NCBI GenBank assembly: GCA_003586115.2
Contig: QVOM02000090.1
Location: 11,338,632 to 11,402,631 of the forward strand
Length of the DNA stretch: 64,000 bases
Reading direction: 5' to 3'
Origin: Salvator merianae
Lineage: Eukaryota; Chordata; Lepidosauria; Squamata; Teiidae
Made by a program: the position numbers and the translations under genes. Below, one piece after another: positions 1 to 12,472 of the stretch; the stretch's first letter is position 1; every line of letters begins with the position of its first letter. The notes under the pieces were generated by a model. That model searched no databases, had not been told where the DNA came from, and worked only from the letters and a program-made list of their open reading frames with translations.

Positions 1-199
1 CACCTGTCTCCGTAGCTCTTCTTCATCTTGCTTCCCTTCCCAGCATCCTTCATGCCAGGAGAGGAAGGGCAATGATGCTGATGACATCCTATGCGAACCC
101 CCACCCCCCCTGCCATGATCTTGCTTACGGTTATATAACTGAATCCCTCCCTCCTGTTTTTAGAGGAGGAAAAAACAGCAGCCCTAAAACAAAAGTTAA
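1..199. other. Flank beyond the YPEL1 poly(A) site
   Basis: No gene is recognised here. On the minus strand bases 1-60 can be read as a short lysine-rich open stretch (including KDAGKGSKMKK), but no splice context or stop is available at the window edge. The stretch contains a C-rich run near 103-110. Confidence 0.4.
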
Positions 200-3100
200 T
201 TCAAAACAACTGAAAGCCTTTATTGTGATACTTCAAGTAGATACAGTAAAGTGAAAACAAACCGTGTACAGTATTGCTAAGACAAAAACCATAACGAAGC
301 CGCATCAACTGCTGAAGAAAGCATTTTTTCCAAAGTGTTCCCACAACGAGGCACAAATCAGTGGCCACATGCCGTGACTCTCGTGGTTGACCCTGCCTTG
401 CTCCAAAGAAATCACTGCTCTTCATGACGTAGACTAGTGGTGCTTCTGACACTAAATGGTACAGAAAGGGCCTCATCTCGCATTCACTTGAATAGTTGCT
501 TCTATTTGTTCCACCCTATTACACAGTTAAGTTATTAAGACATGGCAACCTGGCCTCTTAGGGTAAGGTAAACATAAAGCCACTGCAGATTTTTTCTTCC
601 AAGAGGTTGTTTTGGGGGGGGGGGGGAGGTCAATTCCCCTTTCAGGTTCACTGGAAATCAAAATGGCGTGCTTGAATTACTGCTGACATTATTACATGTC
701 TTATCTTTTCCCCCCAAAAAGTACCTTTTGAAGTTAATCATCTGACATCATGTTCAATGTTTAAGTATTTGTCACACCAACTCCTGTCGTAGAGAAATAA
801 CAGTGCATTAGAAACATCAGTAATTTGATCTGCCATGTCTTAATATTCATTAAGCAGTGCTGAATGCGACTTGGGTAGGAGTAAAACAAGGATCTCCGCC
901 CCACATTCAAACCAGAGGGAGGCTAGAAAGTTGCTCTGGGTCCTTACAGAAAGGCAGCAACACACCAAGTCAAAACTATATATGCAAGACCAATCAGACC
1001 AAAAAGCAAGCAGTGAATATTACAGTCTGGAAGTGTGGCGTTTTCTTCCAATGGTTAAAAGGCATCCACAGCTAATAAGAGAATAAAAAAAACCTGCTAT
1101 GTGAAATCAGTTCTCACTACTGTTGCACCGGCACCAAAGGCGCTTGAAAAAAATGGGTCACAGGCTGGGCTCAGTTCAGATGCACAACACCCCTCCATAA
1201 AAAAATATCCTTCCATGCTCCTAATGGAGAAGGGGCGTCTGCTTCACGGTGAGTGCAGAGCGGGTTTTAGGTTCTCGATTGTGCTTGCATGCTGTCTGTC
1301 AAGAGCATGGCTGAACTAAAGGCCCTGCCTCCATTCACACGGCCACCCCCCAGGATATTCCACATGGAGAGTTTTCAGGGAGCCTGAGCAAGCTTTCAGT
1401 CATGACATGTTGTCTGATTTTAGGGTCACCACGGCTATTGAGCTAAAAGAGAAAGGACCCGCCAACACTTGCTGGCGCGGTTGCTTGATGTGCCGACGAA
1501 TATTCTCCCCAAGAACCAGCTTGTAACAGTCCTCTGTTCACCATGTCATCCAAAAGCAGAGTTGGGGGGGGGGAAGGGGCAACACACAGAGGCTCACAAA
1601 AAATCGTTACAATTTATAAAATATATAGATATATAGATATAGGTATATATAAAATAAATGTTAAGACCAACAGTAATAAAAACAAGTAACAAAAGTGCTC
1701 AGGTTGGAGGGGAAGTGTAAACTTACCCGGAAAGAACACACAAAATCTTAAATAGAATACATTACAAAAATGGTTAGAGGGAAAAAGGTTTGTAAAATGT
1801 TCAAGTATTATGTGCTTTTACGTCATATGCTGGAAAAGTTCAGTAACCAGACTGATCTTTTTATATATCAAACCAACATCCAGCGCGATCTGAATTCAAC
1901 TTCAACTTAAACTGTCCAATAGAAGCACCCAGGTTTTTTTTTAAAAAAAACAAACAAACAAACCCTCTGCGGCAGGCAAAGTAATTCACTTGCTTCCAGA
2001 TAATCTAAGATGCCAGACTTTGGTACCTAGGGTATCATTTTAGATGGAAAGATTTCCGCTTCGTTCCTATTTCTTTTTCAGCAGCCGTCAAACTATTGCT
2101 CTGTTTGGTATCTTCAATGCCTCAGGACCACTGACTGCATTAGATTTTTATCTGCACTTTGATATTCCAGATGCCCCCCAAAAACAAAACACCCGAGACA
2201 TTTCTAAGGGAAATATGAGATTCTGGTGAAGATTTTACGGACTGACGGAACCAAACTACATGTCGCACAGACGCAATTAGCTTAGAACTCCCCCCACCCC
2301 CTTAAGAAAATTAACAGGAACAGAAAAACGAAAGGGGAGAGTCTCAGGCATTTATTGCCCCCAGAACACAAACGGTGTGGCCTTCTCCGGAACCTGCCTC
2401 CCTCTTTGTTTTCAATACATCTCCCCTCTAGTTTCCCAGACTGCATTTTCAGCTTAAAAAGAAGGCCAATGATACAGGCTCGTAGGCAGTAGGTGGTCTC
2501 ATTCTGTTTCCGTTTCAAATGCAACGAATCCACTGATAAAGAAGGCTGAGTTGCTCTCACAGCCTTTCCCTCCGAACCTTATCCCTACATCTCACGCTCC
2601 CCTAAGGGTTAGTTCGGCCTTCACTCCTGACGGTGCTAGATGAAAGAAGAAAAATGCAAGGAATGAAGAAAGAAGGGCTCCCCGGAACGCTGCTGCAGAT
2701 GTTCTGCCCTAGCTAGCACTGTGCGCCAACAATGGTGCCCGATTGTTTCCCATTTCAGTACATCCATTGTTGGCGGTGGTTGCATTCCTCGAGAAGCCGG
2801 TTCAAATGCTCCATTGTTTCAGCCACAAGGAAAGATAAGGACGATGAGAAGACTGGCCGTCCAGGCGTGGAGAGGCCGCGAGTAGCAGGCGGTCAGGGAA
2901 CATAGGAGGAGGACACCCCAGGAAGATGGCCGAACGCGTGGCCAACGTGGAACACGCACAGTGCCCGCCTGTACCGTATCCACTCGGGCCACTCCAGGTC
3001 CAGTGGGACTGGAGGATATCGGCAGCCCACAAAGGGCGCATTAGGGAAGATATGCGTGAGCCGAGCCGCCTTGCTAGAAAGCATTTCCTCTGGGAAGAAC

Positions 3101-4961
3101 ACTGCCTTCTTGCAGTGACACTCTAGTAAGACCGGACGCTGCCGCATGGAATCAAGAGGAATCTTTGCCCCAGTGCTCTCTGACATCAAGCACCGGACTG
3201 CAAATTCAGGGACGCGAAATCTCATTCACATGAAATAAAGCACCAGAAACAAAGGTCAGTCAACAAAACGAAATTTGAACCTAGCTGTCCCTTGGGACAG
3301 CTCTTTGGATCTGAACTCCTAAGGAGGTAACTATAATACACATTTAAATAGATATATTCGATATCCTTTTTGCATCACAGTGTAATCAAACAACTTCCCA
3401 GCTGGTTTATTTGGGAACAAATTCCTCAGCCAGAAGCGGGGAAAAGGTTAGTTCTCAGATTAAAAAAAAAAAAAAATTGCTTCTATTTTACATGAAAGAA
3501 GACGGGTAAAGTGCAGTAGAAACGGGAAAGCCAAACCGAGGGCCGTAGTAGCAGCCTGCAAAGAGAGACAATGTAGGAACTTTGCTACACCACGTAAGGA
3601 CTGTAAGAGAGAGGAACAGAGCTTCCAGAGTAAGGCTTTTCCATATTATTTATGCTGTCAGCAGTTACGGAGATTTAGTGTAAAATGTTATCCCAGGACG
3701 TCTTTCCCGTTACAGGGATTTCTGAATTAAGGATTAATGCCAAAAAGCCAAAATTAGTCAGATGTCTCGAAAGAGTGTGTACACGAGTTCCTCCAAGTGA
3801 ACTTTATACACATAAATGTGGGGCGGAGTGCCTTAGCCGCCCCACCGAAAGCAGCAGCTGGGAAAAATTACAAGTCAAAGTTGCTTACGGACAACTCTTT
3901 ATTACAAAAATCTGCCTAGGGATGATTCAACCAGCAAATCAAGCGCCCCTTTAAAAAACTATCTTGCTATTCTTTTTCACGAAGGAGTCAGTTCGCTCTT
4001 CTCTTTACCTGCTCTCTAACACCCTGACTCCCACGAGGAGTAGAAACAGGCCCCAGCCTTGAATCTATGCAGAGGTTGCTTCTGTGTGTTTAAGCAACGC
4101 CAGAGCACCCCGGCCCACTGATCTTAACCTCCCGGTCGAGTGCATTAAAACTACAGAGCTACATGGAACCAGCCATAAAACGTCAGTGGATGTACAAGTC
4201 CTTGTGAAAGGTACAGTACCAAAAGCATCTTTTCACGGAAAGCAAAGCTTAAAATTTTAGGAATGTATTGATTTTGATCGCATTTTTCTACAGTATCCCT
4301 GCCTTAGTGACCTCTGAAAATGGTTTTTCAGCCCTCCCTTTTTTATTCTTCAATGAAAGAAAAACTTTACTAGCCTCAGAGAGTACAGATGACCGAACCT
4401 TTAGTCCACAGGTTGCAGTGCTGCACAAGTGTTTTTAGAGCAAACAATACTGCATCCTTCCGTCGCAACGAGACCGGCGCCGTTGTTATGTATAGGGAAA
4501 GAGGGGGGGGAAAGACATGAACCGCATACATTCTCTCCAGGATGTAGAGGAATACATCCCCATTCTCTACAGCAGTGTGGGGCAGGTGATTAAGAAGAAC
4601 AACATGCACAGCAGAAGGGAGCACTGAAAGGCATAGGTCAGGGAGGAGGATGGTAGCCAGTAAAAGTAACTTGCAGCGAGGGAAACATTCCTCTAGAGTT
4701 TTCAGAAAAAGTTAATCCAAAACACAGGAATACATATACAAAAAAAAGAGAGAGAGAGGAACTTTCACAAAGAGAGGCAAAAAAAAAAAAAAAAAAGGCC
4801 TTGGAGGGGGAAGAAAGCCACAAAATTACACGACTGAGTTGGGAGGGTTCAAAAACGCAGAGATTTTCTCAGCCATCCGAACCAGAATCCTTCTTGCATT
4901 CATTAAGTCTTTTATAACGCAGGTTCCGCAACGGTCCGTCAAGAACGAGCGACGCTTTGAT
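200..4961 (-). other. YPEL1: 3' UTR of YPEL1 (about 4.8 kb)
   Basis: This non-coding stretch follows the YPEL1 stop codon (4,962-4,964) to the AATAAA at 219-224. No exon, splice pair or interspersed repeat was recognised in it, which is unusual next to the repeat-filled spacers and fits a constrained UTR. It holds several homopolymers (G-runs near 614 and 1,563; A-runs near 3,461 and 4,781), an AT microsatellite near 1,618-1,655 and AT-rich patches that could be regulatory. ORFs inside it are short and not recognised. Mammalian YPEL1 also has a multi-kilobase 3' UTR. Confidence 0.65.
219..224 (-). terminator. YPEL1: Poly(A) signal of YPEL1
   Basis: The plus strand reads TTTATT, which is AATAAA on the minus strand. 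The next minus-strand bases are T/G-rich (GGCTTTCAGTTGTTTTG), as expected downstream of a cleavage site near position 200. It is the last clear AATAAA before the window edge in YPEL1 orientation. Weaker or earlier hexamers exist in the UTR (for example near 3,896), so shorter isoforms are possible. Confidence 0.7.
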
Positions 4962-7900
4962 TTACTCCCAGCCATTGTCTTTGATCATGTGAGCAAGTTC
5001 AATGATGAATTTTCCTTCTTTATATTTCTGACTGCTTTCAAACGCGTGTTCCTAGGCAAAAAGAGGGAGGGTTATTTTTTTTGTGTTCCATCTGCCTGGA
5101 AGAAGAACAGTCCTAGACATATGTATCAAGGGCTACAACAAGGGCCTTCCATTTTTTTTTGGGGGGGGGGCGGTCCTCTGGGCACATGTGGAATTGTGAG
5201 AAAAGGTGTTTCCAATCAAAGTGGGCAGAAGCACACTCTTGGAGCACAAAGACAACATTTGAAGTTGAGGTCTGCCATCCCGTCTTACACATGGTATATT
5301 TTATTTATTTATTTAGAACATCTGTATCCCACCCTTCACCCGGAGGCCCCAGGGTGAGTCACAATGCATGAGAAAACAAGTAGTAAAGCAAATTTAAAAA
5401 TATAACCCATCCAACCGCCTCCTTTCCACTCTGGCAGGACTACATTCAGAAGAACTAACGAAGGCCAGGATTAAAAGGTACACTTTAACCAGGCACCGAA
5501 ACCCATATAAAGTTGCTGCTTGGTGTACCTCCATTGGGAGGCTATTCCAAAGCTGGGAGGCCACCACAGAAAAGGCCCTCTCCTGTACCACAGGCCCTCA
5601 CACCTCCAAGGGTGCTTGTGTCATGTGGCTTTGCACTACCCGGTAGCTCACAAGAACCAAGCCACACTGTTCTATATGGCCCTGTACTTGGAAATACCAC
5701 ATTCCAAGAAAGCGGGTCCCTTCCCAGGATTCCCCCAAATCTTTGAGTCAGCATTGTTCATAAACCAAATTTACCTGCTGACAATGGACTAAAAGAAGGG
5801 TCAGTCTGATAAGAATGGAAGACATCATGCCTGACGCCTCATAAAGAAACTTCTAACATTTGTGAAAATTGTTTTCTAGGGAAAGAGAACCCAACAATGG
5901 CTTTTGAATATATATCCATCTACAAATGGACAGCTACTTACGTATTTCCATCCCAGAGTAGTTTTGCAGTTTTCACAATAAATATCCGCTACCGCATGCA
6001 AGCCTGTCAAAAGGACTCTTTCTTCCGCAGGGCCGCAGCCCACGTTCACCCTGACAAGAAAGGATGGAAGGAACCTCAAATTAGACTGTTGGCTTCTCTC
6101 CCCTCCCTCCAAGGCTACCTAACTGTATATAGCAGAAATGGGAAACATCTCCAGGATCAGGCTATACCTCCACACAGAAAGTTCTTTACAACAGCTAGAT
6201 GGAATGTTCTTAATATTGCAATGCTCCAAGGTCCGTACGGAAATATTTCCTTGAGGATCCCATTCCATTCTCTGGTGCCTGGAGAGGCAGAAGCTCCTGT
6301 CACATTTCCCCCCCTTTTGCTGTCTGTACAAAGACTCCCACAGGGAACTCCTTATTCCAGTTTTATGGAAGCACTCAGGAAGAAACCTGGACCGGTTTTT
6401 GAGGCTGTTCTTGGCCGGCCCTAATAAACTACTACTGAAACAGCCGTGAACTTTTAGCAGCTATGTAAGTATCTCTAATAATTGGGGCCGTTTGGTGCCC
6501 AAGAGTCCTTTTGGAGTTGCCGGTGGCACCGATTGCTCAGGTTGAGGCAGCAAAAGGCGACTTAGGAGAACTGGTGCTGGAGGACATACCATCAAGCTCC
6601 TTGCAGAAGCCAACTGGGGCCACCAGGGTTAGGTTGGAGACACACACTAAATCAACCACCAAGGTACATTACCAAGCAGCCCTTATCTCCATTTGAAGTA
6701 GCAGTATCAAACTCCTTTGGACTCTTGCTTCCACCAAAGAGTCCAAAAGTGGCATCTGAAGCAGCACCAAAGAGAGGGGAATTGGGCAAGATGTTATGAT
6801 TGTGGTCTGTGATATATCAGCACCTGGTTCTGGTGTTTGAAAGCAAAGCTTCCATGCACATCAGTGACTTTCCCCACAGTACTAATTTACAGGCCACTGC
6901 TGTAACTAGATGCTAATCTAGAAGACTTGGATTCCTGCAACTGTGTTCTTTTAGAAGTATGTTTTCACACATACTGGCAGTGTCTCTCCCCAGTTCAAGC
7001 TGGACGCTTTCCCAGCTGCAGCTGATGAAACTTGAGATGCAGCTTAAAACTCCTAGCAAGGAACTGTGGTCCCCAGAACTGGAAAAGGGGCCCATATATT
7101 CGCTTACAGAACTTGCTGGAGTAGATGGAATCCTACGTAGAAAGGGCAAAACCATTTTTCCCAGTTCAGAGTATCTACTATGAACTCAAACAAGTTTATT
7201 GCAAGTGGAACACTAAATATTCATGGTTGGTGGCCAGCAACAGCCAGGGACAGTTGTTTTCTCCGAGCCCTTTTTGATGGCTTTCGAGACATCTGTTTGG
7301 CTGGCCATTGGACATAGGCTAACAGCCCTCTGGACTCCTTTTGCAGGACTATACTTGTCTTCTTAAGTAAACTGACAACAAGGCAACTAGCCAATTGCCC
7401 AAACAGGTCTATTCTGTAGAAAAAGTAACTGTACTTACACTGAATTAAAGAGGTAGGCTCGCCCCTGGCTTCCCTGAAAGGACTGCAAGAGAAATGTTTA
7501 AAAAATTTTAAAGGGGATATTCGAAGTGTCTCAACGAAGAGCAAAATAAAACATTTTCTCTCAACTTGGAACCAGTACATTGTACGGCACAGGTTTTGGT
7601 GCCAATTCAGCGAGCTGTCCCGGGCAAAGAATGTCTCTACTGAACTCATATGTCAGGCTGCATAAACTGGGCTCTTATTTCAAAACAAATCTTTCCTCGG
7701 CTGCTTGTTATGCTAGACCCAGGTATGGCACCTTTCCAAAGTCTGCCAGGGTTTGTCTCTACAACAGCGGCCTCCCTTCATATGGCAATCATAACGGCCG
7801 CAGTAACACGGAGGCAATGGATGTAGGAAAACCCCAAGCATCTTCCACTTTGCTTCGCACAAATTTAATTGAGCTCATTTTATCATCTCTTTTGTTGTTG

Positions 7901-10900
7901 TTGTTCATTCAGTGACTAAAATGTAAAATAATCCAGAAACCTACAGGGACTAAAATTCTTTCGTTTGTCTCCCCAAAGAGTGTATCATCCCTGTTTTCCT
8001 AGGAATTGGGCCAAACACACTGGGAAGATTTCTAGGAATATTAGTGACCAGGGATTTCGAAATCCAAAGAGGACAGAGCTGCAGCTGCATTTTACTCTTA
8101 ATCTCAAGAGTTCTTTTTCATACGTAGTCTCTACTACAATCTACAGGATTCCGAGCAAAGAACAAAGGCAGAAAATTAAGTCCAGGTGATTAGAAGATAA
8201 GAGTTTTTACAGATGGGCACAGTTCAGAGGCACAGCTGTTGTGCCCTACACCTGCTGTCCTTGGTTAGCAGACACAGTGTGACGCCCTTCTCAATAACAA
8301 GGGCTACGACAGTTCACTAGGAAGCGTTACTGTGCGGAAACCAGATAAATCTGCCTCCCGAATGAAAGGTCTCCCAAATTTCAAATAAAACTTATTCTGT
8401 TAGGCTGTAACCTGGCGATTCTAATTCAAGGCCTCCTCTAAAATCGTACTGGTGCTCTATGGCAACTCTGACATCAATAGCAGAGTATCCAGGGAGACAA
8501 AAAAGTCCTCCCACCAGTGTATCATCTTTTTGATGCTACTTGACGTCCTGCTATTCTTATACCCGACGGAGAAATTAAATGACAAAATACAAAGCATTAG
8601 CCTATCATTGATCAAGGATGAAGAGATGCGCAATAATCCTCATGACAAAAAGGAAGCTTGAATTAAATGAAGGGGGGAGGGCTGCAGCATATCTTGATCA
8701 GCATTCTATGAGTTTCTAAAAGCTAGAAGAAATGCAAGAATCAAGGCCCCCAATCACAGTTGGCATCCAAAGGAAGGAAAGATCATCTGGTGAACTCGCT
8801 GGTTAAGCACCTCCTAAAACCAGAGAGACAATCTACCCCGGGGGAATGGAGTGGGATGCACTAATGATAAAAAGTGATCTCCTTCTCTCCTCTGGCCAGT
8901 TTTGATGGTGCCTGTGATCCCTCTGTGCTGAGGACATGCTCAGATCTTAAATGAAACTGTTGAAATTCTTTAGCTAAGTCTGGACAATTACTGCAGACAT
9001 GCTAATTCTGGATTGTCTGCAATAATGGGGGGGAAAAAAGGTCAGACTCAAAAATATTCAAGATTCTCTCGAGGAACCTAGGCTGGTGAAGCTGTTGCTT
9101 CTTTAAGGCCACTGGGCTGCTCAGTTGACAACAGCATTCCAGTGCAACTGCAAACGTGTCTCTGATTGTTCCACCAATGTTTTAAGGCCCAGTTAAATGA
9201 GCATTTAAACAGCATAATCTCAGAACACCCAGAAACTGAGTACTTTACACCCTTAATTTGCTATTATACCAGTGCATACAAATTCTTGAAGTGAACAGGG
9301 GATCCAGCAATCAGAAGATTCAAAACTTGTTCATGCAGAACAGAAGGGAAGGTTGTACCCACAAACTTCTTGCTCACAGCCACATTGATGTTTTTTGGAG
9401 GGTGGCAAAGAGAACAGTTCTCAGATTAAAAGTTCTGACAGCTTTATGCACTCCTCCTCTGATCAGATCGTGCTATTTAACTATCTGGGGTGAAATGACG
9501 TCCCCTAGACCCGCGCGCATCTAAGTCAGTGACAGACTGTACATCTGTAACCCTCCACTGTCCACGTGCATGCAGGGGGTGTTCATGGTCCCATCTCTCT
9601 CTGCTCCTTGATCGCTTGGAGCCGGGCCGGGCCATGCCAACCATGAGGAGCAAGGGGCAGGGTAGGGGTAAGGTTGAAGAGGCACCTGCTCCCAACTGGA
9701 ACCCAGTGCTTTTGGGCTGCTTTGCCAGGGCTCAAGCCAAGGAGAAATGGAGAAAGGAAGGCAGCTAGAGAGTCTTCTTGGGCGCACCCAAATTCATTGA
9801 ACCTGCAGGTTCAATGAGGAAGGAACATCTGAGATGCTTGACCCCCTCCCTGAAGCAGGCTCTGCTCATGGTTCCCCATCCATCCTTCCATCCATCAATC
9901 TGCCAGCAAGCAGGTAACTCAGAAGCTCCAGGACCACCCTGGGCTCAGGTCTGCTGATTCTGATTCACCCTGTTATTAAACAGGGTCCACTTTCACAAGC
10001 AGGCTGAGCACTTCACTCAGTATAACCAGCAAGACAAATTTTATGCTTAAACACAAAATAGTAAACTTTATTTTAAAAAAAAAAAGTTAACTTGTTCCTG
10101 TGGCACATTTATCCATGGTGTCCTCAAATCTAAGTCTGGACCATTTGCCCCAAGGTAGGTTTACATAAAAAAACTTGAAACAGAATCAGCAATACTGGAT
10201 TCTTAAACAAATAATGATACTCAATGGGCCAGTGATAAAAGAATAATTGAAGTTTTATCACTAAAGCTCTCTTTAATGGATTACTAAGTGTGTAGCCGCT
10301 ATTTCCATAGTTTCCTTCCAGTTTTGAAAGGGCTTCTTTGAGAACTCTAGGAAGAAACCTGAATTCAGGAGAACTTCAACAGACTGGATTATAAAACATA
10401 TGAGATCTCTCACCCCCACCCCAGGCTTAATCTTTTTAGCTTGTGATTCATACATGATTTTGTAATTTGCAAACCTGGAAGTGTTCAGATTTATTTTAAG
10501 GGCAAATATGACTCAATTTCTTGCACTGATGGTGCCTGTTTTTGAAACAATCTTGAAATGTTTTTACACATTTCTTGAAATTGCTGCATTCTCAAGGCTC
10601 CTTCTGTCACAAATCTGGGAACATCTGCAATTGATAGGGTTCAAAACTGAAGCTGACGATTTCATTCTTCATAAGTATTTGTACAAATTATTCTGTCAAA
10701 TTATCTGGCAGATTTTGTTGCTGATATACACAGAAAGGACTATTCAGACAGGGTGGAATACCTAAACAACTTCAGGTTTATTTCATCAAATATTGTTTTT
10801 TTTAATTGGAAAACAAAGGGCAAAGTCAGTAGGTAGTAATTTGGGCTTTAAATTGTAAATTAAAGGTCAGTATGTAAGTGCTGAGAGGAAATGAGTGAAT

Positions 10901-11806
10901 TATAGGATGCTGTCCAGGAAGGCCAATCCATGCTTCATCTTAGTATTTCTTACACTGACTAGCAGCATCTGTCAAGGGTTTCAGATTGGAGTCTTTCTGA
11001 ATTTTACCTGAAGATGCCAACAACTCAATCTGGAACACGATGTATGAAAAGCAAGTCCTCTCTCTGAGCTTTCCAGCCCCAGTATAACAGATTATTAGAA
11101 ATCTTATCAGCCATAACAATTTAAGAGCGCAGATGCAGACAAACTTTTCTCAGAAGTTGAAACGCATTAGCCGGAAGAAACAAAACTATATTTTATACAC
11201 AGAATGCATGCAACCACTCTAGGATGTTTGTACAATGGTTTTGATTCAAAGGAAGTTTTTCCTCATTTTGGAGAAAAATGGGGAAATGAATCCATAAGTG
11301 GAAAACAAGGCAGTCAAAGTTTTCTTGCCATTCTTGGATCTAGCAAGAACCACCTTCTTGCTCCTCACAAGGGAGTCTCACTGATTCATAAGAGCTGAGA
11401 AGACACTGAGGTTTTCAAAGGATTTGTGTCTGGCAGGTTCATTTTAGGTGGTTTCCCTAGCTGCACTTTGAACATTTCTGAGGATTTCGAGGAAGGGAGC
11501 CCTCATCAACTTTGTGGGTTTGCTGTTTATCCTGTGCTCTGGAAATGTACACTTTGGGACGTCCTTAGGCAGTGTGTTCCCCCTAAACTCTTCATATAGT
11601 AGCACAACCGCTGCGACACACTTTGGAAGCATCAAGACAATCAGAATGGCTTTACAACGCACTTGTGAGTATAGAGGCCAGACACTTGCCTTGGATATCA
11701 GTTCATCATGATTGGCTAGATGAGCCCTGCAGTGGATACAGCTGTACGTCCGGTGGCAATTCGGCAGGTAAGCCTGGAAAGTTTTGGATTTGGTCATTTT
11801 TACCAT
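4962..11806 (-). CDS. YPEL1: Yippee-like 1 protein, 119 aa, four coding exons
   Basis: Small zinc-binding Yippee-domain protein, reported as nuclear/centrosomal and linked to cell morphology and proliferation; its biochemical role is not settled. Coding exons in transcript order: 11806-11690 (exon also holds 5' UTR to 11972), 7482-7439, 6050-5942, 5051-4962. They give 39+14+1+36+29 = 119 codons plus TAA, the exact family length. The zinc signature C-X2-C-X52-C-X2-C is intact (C23, C26, C79, C82). The protein starts [17 protein letters not shown] and ends MIKDNGWE. K6, N16, F at the KFIIEL position and terminal E119 favour YPEL1 over YPEL2 (R6, S16, Y, D119). Acceptors end in CAG or TAG. Donors are GTAAGT except after the first coding exon, where the intron starts GCAAGT (a GC-AG intron). 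The start ATG is in the usual family position. The upstream non-coding exon was not pinned down. UFD1 lies immediately upstream in tandem. Confidence 0.97.
5052..11689 (-). other. YPEL1: YPEL1 introns between coding exons
   Basis: These intervals (5,052-5,941; 6,051-7,438; 7,483-11,689) hold no further exon that I can support. Contents seen: the L2 fragment at 5,285-5,600, and a short open minus-strand stretch near 6,652-6,827 with two LFG tripeptides. The 4.2-kb intron 7,483-11,689 is mostly unique-looking and AT-rich. The ORF at 8,452-8,661 (plus) has no recognisable homology. Confidence 0.55.
5285..5600 (-). mobile_element. L2-type LINE 3' fragment in the last YPEL1 intron
   Basis: The minus strand encodes [18 protein letters not shown], the hallmark C-terminus of L2-clade ORF2 proteins. 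It is followed by a 3' tail ending in a GGGTGGGATACAGATGTTC-like segment and (AAATA)n. The 5' part is missing, as is usual for LINE copies. It lies between YPEL1 exons 5 and 4, in the same orientation as the gene. Confidence 0.75.
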
Positions 11807-12139
11807 CTCTGTCGCTGGTTCCTCGCTCGGATCTGGGCTGGCACTCGACGAATTACAACTCTGCTGAACTTGCTGACAAAAGAAACACTGGAAAATACAA
11901 GCAAAAGCCGTTGTTGTTCCGGAATGTGTGTGGCACTTTCCACACAGGCGCTGCAGAAGAAACTGTCACAACCTGCAACAAAAAAAAGAAAGAAGCCGTA
12001 AGCCACTCCAAACTTTCTTATAAGGCACATTTGTCATCAGCCACCATTAGAGAAAGAGTATAATAATATTTCTATCTGCTGCGTGTAAGATTGCCTCATA
12101 CCTGAATTAGGAACAATTTCGAATGCAAGAGGACTTGAA

Positions 12140-12471
12140 GGGGCTGTAGCTCACTGTTAATGCAAACAGCCCAGAAAGCAGAGAGCTGCTGGTTCAATTC
12201 CCAGCCTCTTCCCAGACATAGTCAATGGCAAACCACTTCTGCATCTCTGCCAAGAAAACTGCATAGAGGGCCCCCTGAGTCTGGAAGTATCTGTAGCTCA
12301 GTGGTAGAGCAAACTGCCTGGAAAGCAGAGGGCTGCTGGTTCAATCCCCAGCCTCTCCCCAAAAGTAGGCAATGACAAACCACTTCTGGATATCTCCCAA
12401 GAAAACTTTATACTTGTGCCCATGGAGCCAATGATGAGTCGGCCATTATTCAGTAGTACTCAACAACAACA
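12140..12471 (+). mobile_element. Dimeric tRNA-derived SINE
   Basis: Two head-to-tail units. Each has a tRNA-like head (box A-like GTAGCTCAGTGGTAGAGC, box B-like GGTTCAATCCCCAGCC) and a body with GGCAATGGCAAACCACTTCT and CCAAGAAAACTGCATAGAGG. Unit 1 is 12,140-12,289 and unit 2 is 12,290-12,471. The copy ends in a CAACAACAAC tail. The inter-unit junction (GAGTCTGGAAGTATCTGTAG) is homologous to the junctions of other copies in the window. It lies in the large first intron of YPEL1. Confidence 0.8.
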
Positions 12472-12472
12472 G

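Noticed and set aside
1..60. Possible minus-strand exon (KDAGKGSKMKKSYGDR) at the left edge
   Set aside because: Too short, cut by the window end and without a verifiable splice site or family match.
12140..12230. tRNA gene-like sequence
   Set aside because: Box A/B-like motifs belong to a SINE head. No intact cloverleaf was found, and the same unit recurs with a SINE body at many sites.
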